Shown here: positions 1 to 9,446 of the stretch, piece by piece
Position numbering within the stretch: position 1 is the first letter of the stretch
Layout: each line of letters starts with the position of its first letter
Origin: Pelagibacteraceae bacterium AG-439-F23
GTDB taxonomy: Bacteria > Pseudomonadota > Alphaproteobacteria > Pelagibacterales > Pelagibacteraceae
Assembly (NCBI GenBank): GCA_003212415.1
Contig: QCPT01000002.1
Coordinates: forward strand, 1-64,000
Direction of reading: 5' to 3'
Length of the DNA stretch: 64,000 nt
Notes under the pieces: generated by a model
What the model saw: only the letters and a program-made list of their open reading frames with translations
Databases searched by the model: none
What the model was told of the DNA's origin: nothing
Program-made: the position numbers and the translations under genes

Positions 1-641
1 ATAAATTAATTGAACAAGATAAAATTATTAAATCTGCAAAGAACTCTACTGAAAATAATGGAATAGTATTTTTAGATGAAATAGATAAAATTTCTGCAAG
101 AACAGATAGAGTTGGCGGTGACGTATCGAGAGAGGGTGTGCAAAGAGATTTACTTCCTTTAATTGAAGGAACAACTGTAAGCACAAAATACGGACCAATT
201 AAAACCGATCATATTTTATTTATTGCATCTGGAGCTTTTCAGTTGGCAAAACCTTCTGACCTTTTGCCAGAATTGCAAGGAAGACTTCCAATAAGAGTTG
301 AGCTAGATGCTTTAAATAGTAAAGATTTTATAAGAATATTAAAAGAACCAGATAATAGTTTAATTAAACAATATAAAGCTTTGCTAAAAACTGAAAATGT
401 AGACTTAGATTTTACAGATGATGGTATTGATACAATTGCAAATATAGCAAATGAAGTAAACTCAACAGTAGAAAATATTGGTGCAAGAAGACTACACACA
501 ATTATTGAAAGAGTTTTAGACGAAATCAGTTTCACAGCAACAGATAGAGCTGGTGAAAAAATTACTGTAGATTCTGATTATATTAAGGAGAATATAGGCG
601 AACTAGTAAAAGATACTGATTTATCTAAGTTTATTTTATAA
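1..641 (+). CDS. hslU: ATP-dependent protease ATPase subunit HslU, C-terminal part (5' truncated by window edge)
   Basis: Open frame from base 3; [12 protein letters not shown]...[19 protein letters not shown]...[25 protein letters not shown] is characteristic of HslU; ends at TAA 641. Confidence 0.95.
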   Translation, partial: KLIEQDKIIKSAKNSTENNGIVFLDEIDKISARTDRVGGDVSREGVQRDLLPLIEGTTVSTKYGPIKTDHILFIASGAFQLAKPSDLLPELQGRLPIRVELDALNSKDFIRILKEPDNSLIKQYKALLKTENVDLDFTDDGIDTIANIANEVNSTVENIGARRLHTIIERVLDEISFTATDRAGEKITVDSDYIKENIGELVKDTDLSKFIL

Positions 642-1191
642 TTTTATATTCAAAATTTTGCGTTTCCTCATTAACTTGAATCTCTTCGGCACCATTATTT
701 ATATGAAAATTACGAGCCATTTCAGTTAGAGGAGATAATGTTACCAGTCTATTTAAATGGTTAGATTTTTTTATCATTTTAAATACTTGTTTTACAATTA
801 ATTTTCCTCCACCTTTTTTTGTAGACCAGACAGTATATGCTATTGCAATCTTGCCAACTTTTTGATCTCTGGTAGCGCTTTGTAAAAAAGCATCTTTACT
901 CATTAAATCTAGTTCCTTTACAGTCTTTGGGATTTTATTTGTAAAAGCAAAACACATAACAGCATGAATTTCATCTTTGTATTTTACGCCAAATATTTTT
1001 CTACCATAACTTGTTCTAAAAATATTATCCAATTCTGGCCTGACAGGGTCTTTTGAGATTTCACATTCTTTAAGTTCAACTAATTCTGCACCTTTTACCC
1101 AAGTAAAAAAAATTTTAACATTTTTTTTTAAATCTTTCTTAGATTTTCTAAATCTTGCTTTAATTTTTTTTTTAAGTATTTTTTTATTCAA
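631..1191 (-). CDS. GNAT-like / malonyl-CoA-decarboxylase-C-terminus-like acyltransferase fold protein (function unknown)
   Basis: 186-aa [24 protein letters not shown]...[23 protein letters not shown] resembles GNAT/MCD C-terminal motifs. Confidence 0.5.
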   Translation of the reverse strand: MNKKILKKKIKARFRKSKKDLKKNVKIFFTWVKGAELVELKECEISKDPVRPELDNIFRTSYGRKIFGVKYKDEIHAVMCFAFTNKIPKTVKELDLMSKDAFLQSATRDQKVGKIAIAYTVWSTKKGGGKLIVKQVFKMIKKSNHLNRLVTLSPLTEMARNFHINNGAEEIQVNEETQNFEYKIIK

Positions 1192-1192
1192 T

Positions 1193-1612
1193 TTAATTAT
1201 TTTTTTTTTTTAAAAATATATCAAAATTTCCTTTTGAAGGACTATTAACAGAATCAAAATCTATTTTTAATATTTTGCTCATTAATTCAGAATTATTTTT
1301 AATAAAATTTGGAACAGAATGTTTTAAAATACTTAAATCATTTGATTGGTATGGGTCATCTATATTCTTTGACCTTAAACCTTTCCCAGTAATAATATTT
1401 ATTTTATCTATATTATCTAAATAACAATTTTCTATATATTCAAAAATTTTTATATTTGCATCTTCTAGTGTGTAACCATGAAGATCAATTGTTTTTTCAA
1501 TAAATTGTTTTTCTTTATTAAAAGAGCTAACATCTTTATTGTCTATTTTTTCATTGCCTTTAACAAAGTTTTCCCAATCCTTTTTATCTTTATCTGAAAG
1601 TTTATTTGTCAA
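1193..1612 (-). CDS. Smr domain protein
   Basis: IDLHGYTLEDA...INIITGKGLRS is the Smr (MutS2 C-terminal) signature. Confidence 0.85.
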   Translation of the reverse strand: MTNKLSDKDKKDWENFVKGNEKIDNKDVSSFNKEKQFIEKTIDLHGYTLEDANIKIFEYIENCYLDNIDKINIITGKGLRSKNIDDPYQSNDLSILKHSVPNFIKNNSELMSKILKIDFDSVNSPSKGNFDIFLKKKNN

Positions 1613-2200
1613 TTATGCTTGAGTATCAATTAAAAGCCAATTTGGATTTGTTGATCTGCTATCTTTTGAGAATTTCCAAACATCACTTACTTTTTTGACT
1701 TTTTCTGGATCGCCAGAAATAATTTTATTTTCCTTATCCCTAATACAAGAAATAATCTCACTCACAAACTCAACCGTAACCTCTAGCATATTTTTATTTT
1801 GCTGATGATGTTTTATTTCTGCTGAATTTATTCCGATGAATGTGGTTTCTGATAAGTAATTTTTTGATTTTCTTTCATCGAGAGCACTATTAAATTGTTC
1901 ATAGACATTCATGTCTAACAAAGATTTTATATCTTTAAGTTTTCCCTTAGAAAAATTAGTAACAATTGTTTCATAAGCAATTTGAGCTCCTTTTAAAAAC
2001 TCTTTTTTTGCACTTTCATCAAATGTTTCAGAATTTAATTTTTTTTCTGGTACGGTTTTTACAGTTTCTTCATGAAAATTTGGGTTTATATCTTCTTCAA
2101 ATCCTGTTTTTTTTCCCAAAATTCCTCTTAATCTTAAGAAAATGAAGCCTGCTATCATTGCAAGAAGTATTATATCTATGTATTCAAAACTATAACTCAT
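1613..2200 (-). CDS. Tim44-like domain protein
   Basis: N-terminal TM then Tim44-like region (FLKGAQIAYETIVTNFSKGKLKDIKSLLDMNVYEQF). Confidence 0.85.
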   Translation of the reverse strand: MSYSFEYIDIILLAMIAGFIFLRLRGILGKKTGFEEDINPNFHEETVKTVPEKKLNSETFDESAKKEFLKGAQIAYETIVTNFSKGKLKDIKSLLDMNVYEQFNSALDERKSKNYLSETTFIGINSAEIKHHQQNKNMLEVTVEFVSEIISCIRDKENKIISGDPEKVKKVSDVWKFSKDSRSTNPNWLLIDTQA

Positions 2201-2258
2201 ATAATAATAATATTTACTATATTGAATAATTTCAACCTGCTAATTACATAATAGACAA

Positions 2259-2678
2259 ATGAACACACTTTTATTACTTATAATTGGTATTCCAATCATT
2301 GAAATTTATCTATTTATAAAAATTGGCTCACAAATTGGAGCTTTCAATACAATTTCATTAATATTTTTGACGGCCATAGTTGGGGTCGCATACGCAAGAC
2401 ATGAGGGATTTAATACTCTAAGATCTGGGATTTCTGGATTAATGAAAAATGAAATCCCAATTTATGAGATGATTTCAGGAGCAACTCTTGCTTTTGCTGC
2501 AATACTTTTAATTTTACCTGGATTTGCAACAGATGCTTTAGGTATTTTATTAGTTTTTCCTTATAGTAGAAAACTATTTATTAAATTTTTTTCAAAAAAT
2601 TATTATAAAAATAAAAACACAACTGAAAAAAAAAATTTTATTGATGGTGAATATAGGGACATGGATGATGAAAAATGA
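2259..2678 (+). CDS. fxsA: FxsA family membrane protein
   Basis: IGIPIIEIYLFIKIGSQIGAFNTISLIFLTAIVG... typical FxsA. Confidence 0.85.
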   Translation: MNTLLLLIIGIPIIEIYLFIKIGSQIGAFNTISLIFLTAIVGVAYARHEGFNTLRSGISGLMKNEIPIYEMISGATLAFAAILLILPGFATDALGILLVFPYSRKLFIKFFSKNYYKNKNTTEKKNFIDGEYRDMDDEK

Positions 2679-3094
2679 CGGTTAAACATAAAATTATTCT
2701 TGGCTACATAAAAGATTTATCTGTTGAAACACCAGATCCGGAATCGCTAATTTCTGCAAAAGAAAATATTTCTAAATATTCTTTAAAATTAGATTTAAGC
2801 TCTAAGATTTTAAAAAACAAAATGATAGAAGTATATACTAAGCTTTCTTATGAAGACAAAATTAATAAGAAAAAAACATATGTTGAAATGACTTATGCTA
2901 CAGTTGTAAAGATAGAAGAAGAGAAGCCAATTGCAGAAGAAATAAAAAAATTTATTTTATGCGATTTGCAAATTCAAATTCATCCTCAAATAGAAAAAAT
3001 ATTTGTTCAAATATTAAAATTATCAGGTTTTCCTGATTTAAAATTTAATAGCAAAATAGATTTCAATAAACTTTACAACGAAAAAAAAAATTAA
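2675..3094 (+). CDS. secB: SecB-like export chaperone
   Basis: KHKIILGYIKDLSVETPDP... SecB N-terminal motif; position next to fxsA/Tim44 and dnaQ as in alphaproteobacteria. Confidence 0.75.
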   Translation: MTVKHKIILGYIKDLSVETPDPESLISAKENISKYSLKLDLSSKILKNKMIEVYTKLSYEDKINKKKTYVEMTYATVVKIEEEKPIAEEIKKFILCDLQIQIHPQIEKIFVQILKLSGFPDLKFNSKIDFNKLYNEKKN

Positions 3095-3759
3095 AAGAAA
3101 TTCCTTTTAAAATCTTTTTTTAGATATTCCTTATGTTTCTTCATTTCTTCTGCTGAAGGAATAATTATTTTTTTTGAATAATTATGAATTGTTTTACTAT
3201 TTTCATTTTTTTTTATTTCATTTAAATTATTAAAATTTAATTTTGGTTCCCTTTGATCAAGTAAATTTATATATACCTTGGCTAATAATTCGCAGTCAAT
3301 AAGTGCTGTATGTTTTTCTCTTTTTGAATTATCTATTCTAAACCTTTTACAAAGAGCATCTAAGCTTATTGAAGAACCTGGAAATTTATTCCTAGCTATA
3401 TCAAGAGTGTCTATGATATTTGTTTTTGATATTTTTTCTTTTCCTGCTATTAAAAGTTCATTATTAATATGGGCAATATCAAATTCTGCATTATGTATTA
3501 TTATCCTTTTATCCTTTATAAATTCCAGAAAATTATCAGCAATTTCAATAAATTTTTGTTTGTCTGATAAAAATTCGTCTGAATATCCATGAACCTTGAA
3601 CGCTTCCTCAGAAACTTTTCTTTCTGGATTTAAGTAGTAATGAAATATTTTTTTAGTAGGAATAAGATCATCCAGTTCTACGCAACCTATTTCTACGATT
3701 CTATGCCCATCTTTTACTGAAAGACCGGTCGTTTCTGTATCAAGGACTATTTCTCTCAT
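3091..3759 (-). CDS. dnaQ: DNA polymerase III epsilon subunit
   Basis: REIVLDTETTGLSVKDGHRIVEIGCVEL; Exo motifs HNAEFDIAHIN and HTALIDCELLAKVY. Confidence 0.95.
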   Translation of the reverse strand: MREIVLDTETTGLSVKDGHRIVEIGCVELDDLIPTKKIFHYYLNPERKVSEEAFKVHGYSDEFLSDKQKFIEIADNFLEFIKDKRIIIHNAEFDIAHINNELLIAGKEKISKTNIIDTLDIARNKFPGSSISLDALCKRFRIDNSKREKHTALIDCELLAKVYINLLDQREPKLNFNNLNEIKKNENSKTIHNYSKKIIIPSAEEMKKHKEYLKKDFKRNFF

Positions 3760-4330
3760 TTAATATACTATTTTTTATAAGTTTAACTCTTTTTTTTACA
3801 GTTAAAAGTTTAAAATCATTTTTAATTATATAAGTGGATAACTTTTTTTTATGAGATATTTTTTTCTGCAATTTTCTTAAATTTTCTATAATTTTTTTGT
3901 TATAATTTTTCCTTTTTTTTAAACGTTTATTAATTTGTTTTTTTTTAGAATCTACAAATACTAATATATATTTTTTTTTATTTAGTTTATTTTCTATTAG
4001 TAAAGGAACATCTAAAACCAACAATTTTTTTTTAGCATTTTTTTTTAAAAAATTATTCATTTTTTTTCTAACAAGTGGATGAATAATTTTAACAATTTTT
4101 TTAAGATTAAATTTATTTGCTAGAATGGCTCTTGTTAATTCGATTTTATTAATTGGATATGATTTTATATATTTTGGTAATTTATTTTTTAATTTTTTGT
4201 AACAAATTTTACTATTTTTATAAATTTTACTTACTTCATCATCAGCACAAAAAACTGGGCAATTAAATTGTTTTGATATAAAACTTTTACCTGACCCAAT
4301 ATCTCCTAAAATTCCAATAATAATCATCAA
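3740..4330 (-). CDS. coaE: Dephospho-CoA kinase (very Lys/Asn-rich)
   Basis: IIGILGDIGSGKSFISKQF P-loop; HPLVRKKM; LLVLDVPLLIE. Confidence 0.9.
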   Translation of the reverse strand: MMIIIGILGDIGSGKSFISKQFNCPVFCADDEVSKIYKNSKICYKKLKNKLPKYIKSYPINKIELTRAILANKFNLKKIVKIIHPLVRKKMNNFLKKNAKKKLLVLDVPLLIENKLNKKKYILVFVDSKKKQINKRLKKRKNYNKKIIENLRKLQKKISHKKKLSTYIIKNDFKLLTVKKRVKLIKNSILNERNSP

Positions 4331-5121
4331 TCTAAAAGTTTAATTGTTTCATCATTTATTTCAGGCATAATTTTATGCCAAATTGTAAATGCTTGATGCG
4401 CTTGATATAAAAACATCATTTTTCCATTTTCTGTTCTATTTCCAAATAATTTTGCTCTTTTTAAGAAAATTGTTTCTTTAGGATTATAGATAACATCATA
4501 AAAAAATTTATCAGGACCAGCAGCAGAATAATCAAATTTAATTCCATCTTCATTTTTTAACCCAATGCTTGTAGCATTTATAATCATATCAAAATTTACT
4601 GTTTCGCCCCAATCAACTATTTCAATATTTTTAAATAAATTTTTTAAACTCTCCGCTTTTTCTTTGGTTCTGTTGCTTAAAGTAATTTTTGAAACTTTCA
4701 TTTTTCTAAGAGAATAAATAATCGAGGGAGCAACACCGCCTGCTCCCAATACAAATATTCTCTTGCTAGCAAGATCATATTTGGAATATTTAATCGCAAG
4801 CTCAAATCCAGCAATATCCGTATTGTGACCAATTATTTTTCCGTCTTGTAAATAAATTGTATTAACAGATTGAGTATCTTCTGCTTCAGGGCTCAATTTG
4901 TCTAAAAAAGGTATAATTGTTCTCTTAAAAGGAACAGTAACATTAATACCGCTTATTTTTCCCTCTTTAACCTCGGATACAATATTTTTTAACTCACTTT
5001 CATCAATTCTTTTTTTATCATAAACGGCATTAATATTATTTTCTTTTATCCAATAATTATGGAGTTTGGGTGATAAAGAATGCTCAACGGGGTTTCCTAT
5101 AACTAAATATTTTTTAATCAC
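4327..5121 (-). CDS. aroE: Shikimate dehydrogenase
   Basis: VIGNPVEHSLSPKLHN; GINVTVPFK; GAGGVAPSI. Confidence 0.95.
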   Translation of the reverse strand: MIKKYLVIGNPVEHSLSPKLHNYWIKENNINAVYDKKRIDESELKNIVSEVKEGKISGINVTVPFKRTIIPFLDKLSPEAEDTQSVNTIYLQDGKIIGHNTDIAGFELAIKYSKYDLASKRIFVLGAGGVAPSIIYSLRKMKVSKITLSNRTKEKAESLKNLFKNIEIVDWGETVNFDMIINATSIGLKNEDGIKFDYSAAGPDKFFYDVIYNPKETIFLKRAKLFGNRTENGKMMFLYQAHQAFTIWHKIMPEINDETIKLLD

Positions 5122-5699
5122 TTGGAACTGATATATTCCTTAATTTTGCCGATAGGAAGGCCCATAATAGTATTTTCATCTCCCTCTATTTTTGAAAATA
5201 ACGATCTTCCCACGCCCTCTATTTGATATACATTATAAGCATAAAGCGCTTCATCTGTTATTTTTGATAAATATTCTCTAAGTTGATCATCAGACATTTC
5301 TTTCATGGTTAAAGAGGCTTTATCTGTATAGTTCCATACCATTGATCCATTTATAGATATGCATACAGAACTAATTAAATTGTGTTTTTTTCCATTTAAT
5401 TTTTTTAAAATTTTCATTGCTTCATCTCTGTTTTCTGGTTTTGAAATCAATTCTCCTTCTAAATCAATAACGCTATCGGCCCCCAAAACCATCTCTTCAT
5501 TTTTTTTTTGACTTACTTTATTTGCTTTTAATTCAGCTAAGTTTTTTGAAATAATTTCAGGTGAAGCCCCTTCGTTTAACAACCCATTTTTTACAAAATC
5601 TTCATCAACATTTGATGGCTCAACTTTACAATCAATATTATTTTTATTAAGTATTTCTTTTCTTACTTTGCTTTTAGAGGCTAAAATTAAATTATACAT
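5118..5699 (-). CDS. maf: Maf-like nucleotide pyrophosphatase
   Basis: LILASKSKVRKEIL; VLGADSVIDLEGELISKP; GLPIGKIKEYI. Confidence 0.93.
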   Translation of the reverse strand: MYNLILASKSKVRKEILNKNNIDCKVEPSNVDEDFVKNGLLNEGASPEIISKNLAELKANKVSQKKNEEMVLGADSVIDLEGELISKPENRDEAMKILKKLNGKKHNLISSVCISINGSMVWNYTDKASLTMKEMSDDQLREYLSKITDEALYAYNVYQIEGVGRSLFSKIEGDENTIMGLPIGKIKEYISSK

Positions 5700-6519
5700 T
5701 TTTTTTATTTTTTATTTCGTAAATCTTAATAATTGAAGCGGCAGTTTCTTCCACAGATTTTCTTGTTACATCAATTATTGGCCAATTATTTTTTTTAAAA
5801 AGTTTTTTTGAACTTTCTAACTCTTTTTTTATTTTATCAATATTTGCATATTCTATGTTGTTTCCTTCCCTTAATGAATTAAGTCTATTTTTTCTTACAT
5901 CGAAGAGCCTGCTAGGTTCCGTGGTTAAACCAATAACACAAGGTTTAAATGTTTTTTTTTTTAATTTTTCAGGTATAGATTTTTCATTCACAAGTGGAAT
6001 GTTTGAGGTTTTGTAGCTTCTATTGGCCAGGTAAATTGATGTTGGTGTCTTACTGGTTCTGCTCACACCAAGAAGCACTATATCAGAATTTTCAATATCA
6101 ATTGTATTGTTTCCATCATCATGGTTCATTGTGAATTGTATAGCTTCTATTCTATCATAGTATTCTTTATTCATAACGTGTTGGCCGCTTGGTTCGTGTG
6201 ATGCTTTTTGATTTAATAATTTAGAAAAATTTAATATTAAATCTCCTAAAACTCCAAAACAGGGAATTTTTTTTTTAGAAGATTCCTCAGTTAAAAACTT
6301 AGCTAATTTACTATTAACAATAGTATACAATACAATTGAATTTTTATTTTTAGCAGCATTTTCCAGAATTTTATTAATCTGATTTTCTGTTCTAGTAAAA
6401 GAAAATTGATTAATTTTATAATCAAATTTTTCGAATTGAGCTTTTAATGCTAAAAAAATTCTATCCAGAGTTTCACCGGTAGAATCTGATATAAGATAAA
6501 TATTGTGTGAATTTTCCAT
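5692..6519 (-). CDS. ppsR: PEP synthetase regulatory protein / kinase-pyrophosphorylase (DUF299)
   Basis: NIYLISDSTGETLDRI; VLLGVSRTSKTPTSIYLANRSYKTSNIPLV. Confidence 0.92.
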   Translation of the reverse strand: MENSHNIYLISDSTGETLDRIFLALKAQFEKFDYKINQFSFTRTENQINKILENAAKNKNSIVLYTIVNSKLAKFLTEESSKKKIPCFGVLGDLILNFSKLLNQKASHEPSGQHVMNKEYYDRIEAIQFTMNHDDGNNTIDIENSDIVLLGVSRTSKTPTSIYLANRSYKTSNIPLVNEKSIPEKLKKKTFKPCVIGLTTEPSRLFDVRKNRLNSLREGNNIEYANIDKIKKELESSKKLFKKNNWPIIDVTRKSVEETAASIIKIYEIKNKKNV

Positions 6520-6623
6520 GTATAAAAGGTTTATAAATTATCAATAAAATAACAATATTATAGATTTCTGTTTAATAGTAAAAATTTCAATTAAAATTAA
6601 CTTAAATTAAACAAATTATAAAT

Positions 6624-6632
6624 TGTGGATAT
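6624..6632 (-). promoter_or_regulatory. Degenerate DnaA box (ATATCCACA on - strand)
   Basis: One mismatch to TTATCCACA. Confidence 0.35.
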
Positions 6633-6749
6633 TATTAATTTATTTATTAATAACTAATATTAATCCAAATTATTATTGAAAAACAATGATTCTAGGTGGT
6701 TTTGTTGTTAATAATAAGTTAATAACCTGTGGTAATTGAATAATTTACG

Positions 6750-6758
6750 TTATTCACA
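6750..6758 (+). promoter_or_regulatory. DnaA box (TTATTCACA)
   Basis: Exact match to TTATNCACA. Confidence 0.6.
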
Positions 6759-6802
6759 ATTCATAATACTAATATAACCAAATATTATTTATCTATTATT
6801 AT

Positions 6803-7804
6803 ATGACTCCTATAAAGAACTGTATTTTAAATAAAGATACAACTAAAAATCCTATATGGTTAATGAGACAGGCGGGTCGGTATTTGCCCGAATTTAGGGA
6901 AATTAGAAAAAGCAACCAAGATTTTATTAAACTGTGCTTAAATGAAAATTTATCTTCTGAAATTACCTTACAGCCAATTAAAAGATTTGGCTTTGATGCT
7001 GCTATAATATTTTCTGATATTTTAATGCTTCCTTATGCCATTAATCAAGAAGTTAAATTTGAGAAAGGTTTTGGTCCTAAATTAGGTGATTTAAACATAG
7101 ATAAAATTAAACAAACAAATGAAGTAAATTTTACAAATAAACTCAACCCTGTTTATAAAGCCATCTCACTAACTTCAAAAAATCATTTATTACAAAATAG
7201 AGATTTAATAGGATTTGTTGGTGCTCCCTGGACAATTCTTGTTTATATGTTGAATAAAATGTCACCTAAAAAAGGATTACCTAAAAAATTTTTTAACGAT
7301 ACTTTATTAATAAATAATCTTTTAGATATTATAGAAACATTTCTTAAACTTCATATTAAAAATCAAATTACAGCTGGTGCTAATGTTATACAAATTTTTG
7401 ATAGCTGGGCTGGTTTATTGGAAAATAAAATTCCAGATTATATTTATAAACCAACATTGAACATTGTAGAATATGTAAAAAAATTAGGAGTACCAGTAAT
7501 ATGCTTTCCAAGAGGAATAAAAGATTATAAAAAATTTTGCGAAATAGTTAAACCCGATGCAATAAATATAGATTATGAGGTAGATCCAATAAAAATAATT
7601 AAAGAAATTAAAATACCCGTTCAAGGAGGATTAGATCCAAAAGTTTTATTAACCAGCAAAGAAAATCTTAGAAAAGAAGTAGAAAAATACTTAACAACAT
7701 TTAAAGATCATCCATATATATTTAATTTAGGACATGGAATTCTACCTGAAACAAAAATAGATTTAGTAAAAGAATTAATTGATATAGTAAGAAATTTTAA
7801 ATGA
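6803..7804 (+). CDS. hemE: Uroporphyrinogen decarboxylase
   Basis: PIWLMRQAGRYLPEFREIR; FGFDAAIIFSDIL; GHGILPET. Confidence 0.97.
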   Translation: MTPIKNCILNKDTTKNPIWLMRQAGRYLPEFREIRKSNQDFIKLCLNENLSSEITLQPIKRFGFDAAIIFSDILMLPYAINQEVKFEKGFGPKLGDLNIDKIKQTNEVNFTNKLNPVYKAISLTSKNHLLQNRDLIGFVGAPWTILVYMLNKMSPKKGLPKKFFNDTLLINNLLDIIETFLKLHIKNQITAGANVIQIFDSWAGLLENKIPDYIYKPTLNIVEYVKKLGVPVICFPRGIKDYKKFCEIVKPDAINIDYEVDPIKIIKEIKIPVQGGLDPKVLLTSKENLRKEVEKYLTTFKDHPYIFNLGHGILPETKIDLVKELIDIVRNFK

Positions 7805-8835
7805 AAATTGCAGTAATATTATTTAATCTTGGGGGTCCTGATAAATTAGATAATGTTGAGCCTTTTTTGTTTAATCTATTTAATGATCCAGCAATAATAA
7901 ATTTACCTTCATTTGTAAGGTATCCACTTGCAAAATTAATTTCAAAAAAAAGAGCCCCTATTGCAAAAAATATATATAAAGAAATTGGAGGATCTTCACC
8001 TATTTTAAAATTAACGCAAGATCAGGCAAACAGTTTAGAAAAATCTCTTAACAACAATCAAAAAGGCTTTAATTACAAGGTTTTTATTACCATGAGGTGT
8101 TGGCACCCAAGAGCTTCTGAAACAGTAAGGATGGTTAAAGATTTTAATCCATCAGAGATAGTTTTGCTTCCTTTATATCCTCAATACTCAGCAGCAACTT
8201 CAGGTTCATCTATCTTGGAATGGAAAGAAATTGCAAAAAAAAATAATCTTAATACAAATACAAGTACTATTTGTTGTTATCCGGAAGATGATAAATTTAT
8301 AAAAGCACACATAGATTTAATATGTAAAAAAATAGAAGGAATAAATAATTTCAAATTAATTTTTTCAGCTCATGGTTTACCAGAAAAAAATATTAGAAGT
8401 GGAGACCCATATCAATGGCAGGTAGAACAAGGTGTAAAAAAAATTATGGAAGGAATTAATGATGAAAGTATAGATTATGTTTTAAGTTATCAAAGCAGAG
8501 TTGGACCTTTGAAATGGATAGGGCCGTCAACAGAAGATGTAATTATAGAAAATTCAAAAAAAGGAAAACATTTAGTTATAGTTCCAATAGCATTTGTTTC
8601 TGAACATTCTGAAACATTGGTAGAATTAGATATAGAGTATGAGAAATTAGCAAGAAAAAATGGATGTAAAAATTATACCAGAATTGAAGCTTTGGGAGTT
8701 AATGAAGCTTTTATCCAAAGTTTGTCAGATTTAATTTTTAATATAGATAATTACAAATTTAAAAATAATTTATACCCACCTAAAAACAGATGTCCGTCTA
8801 GTTTTACAAAATGTCCTTGCCAATTAAATGTATAA
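7801..8835 (+). CDS. hemH: Ferrochelatase
   Basis: VILFNLGGPDKLDNVEPFLFNLFNDP; FSAHGLPEKNIRSGDPYQWQVEQ; IAFVSEHSETLVELDIEY. Confidence 0.97.
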   Translation: MKIAVILFNLGGPDKLDNVEPFLFNLFNDPAIINLPSFVRYPLAKLISKKRAPIAKNIYKEIGGSSPILKLTQDQANSLEKSLNNNQKGFNYKVFITMRCWHPRASETVRMVKDFNPSEIVLLPLYPQYSAATSGSSILEWKEIAKKNNLNTNTSTICCYPEDDKFIKAHIDLICKKIEGINNFKLIFSAHGLPEKNIRSGDPYQWQVEQGVKKIMEGINDESIDYVLSYQSRVGPLKWIGPSTEDVIIENSKKGKHLVIVPIAFVSEHSETLVELDIEYEKLARKNGCKNYTRIEALGVNEAFIQSLSDLIFNIDNYKFKNNLYPPKNRCPSSFTKCPCQLNV

Positions 8836-9358
8836 AAGATTAATTATATATTCAACTACCGATGGCCAGACAAAGCTAATATGTGAAAGAATTAAAAATT
8901 TGTCTAAATTTAATAATGAAACAAAATTGCTTGAAATAGACAAAGCCACAAAAGAAGACATTCAACCTTATGAAGTTATAATTATAGGAGCAAGTATTCG
9001 ATATGGTAAACACAATCCTTCCGTTTTGAATTTTGTTAATAAAAATATTGAAAATTTGAATAAAAAAAAAAGTGTTTTCTTTTCAGTGAATGTAGTTGCT
9101 AGAAAAACAGAGAAAAATTTACCAGAAACAAATCCATACATCATTAAATTTTTAAAATTAGCAAAATGGAATCCATATAAAAAAGCTGTTTTCGCAGGAA
9201 AAATTGATTATCCAAAATATAGTTTTTTAGACAGGCAAATTATTAGATTAATAATGTTTATTACTAAGGGTCCAACAGATACTTCAAAATCTTATGAATT
9301 TACCGATTGGTCAAAAGTAGATGATTTTACTAGAGAAATTGATCAAATTTCAGCATAA
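8828..9358 (+). CDS. hemG: Flavodoxin-fold protoporphyrinogen oxidase, HemG-like
   Basis: LIIYSTTDGQTKLICERI; IIIGASIRYGKHNPSVLNFV; FSVNVVARKTEKN; overlaps hemH by 8 nt. Confidence 0.8.
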   Translation: MYKRLIIYSTTDGQTKLICERIKNLSKFNNETKLLEIDKATKEDIQPYEVIIIGASIRYGKHNPSVLNFVNKNIENLNKKKSVFFSVNVVARKTEKNLPETNPYIIKFLKLAKWNPYKKAVFAGKIDYPKYSFLDRQIIRLIMFITKGPTDTSKSYEFTDWSKVDDFTREIDQISA

Positions 9359-9387
9359 TTTACGTTAAATTATTAGTTTTCTAGGGG

Positions 9388-9415
9388 TTGAAATTTATAG
9401 TTCAGTATATATATT
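9388..9415 (+). promoter_or_regulatory. Putative rho promoter (TTGAAA-N16-TATATT)
   Basis: -35/-10-like hexamers with 16-bp spacing about 30 nt upstream of rho ATG. Confidence 0.45.
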
Positions 9416-9446
9416 AAAATCATCTAACAAAGAAAAACCCCCAAAC

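Larger units (their letters stand above)
6520..6802. other. oriC: Candidate chromosomal replication origin (oriC) region
   Basis: 283-bp very AT-rich non-coding gap between divergent ppsR and hemE, next to hemE as in the Caulobacter origin; contains TTATTCACA and two TTAA-N7-TTAA motifs. Confidence 0.55.

Noticed and set aside
1201-1211. T11 homopolymer near the 3' end of the Smr gene as phase-variation switch
   Set aside because: It lies at the extreme C-terminus of the Smr protein, so slippage would barely change the product; such tracts are common in this AT-rich genome
9384-9441. GGGGTT...AACCCC complementary blocks flanking the rho leader as a regulatory hairpin
   Set aside because: The GGGGTT block overlaps the predicted -35 element (TTGAAA at 9388) and would lie upstream of the transcript start, so it probably is not in the RNA
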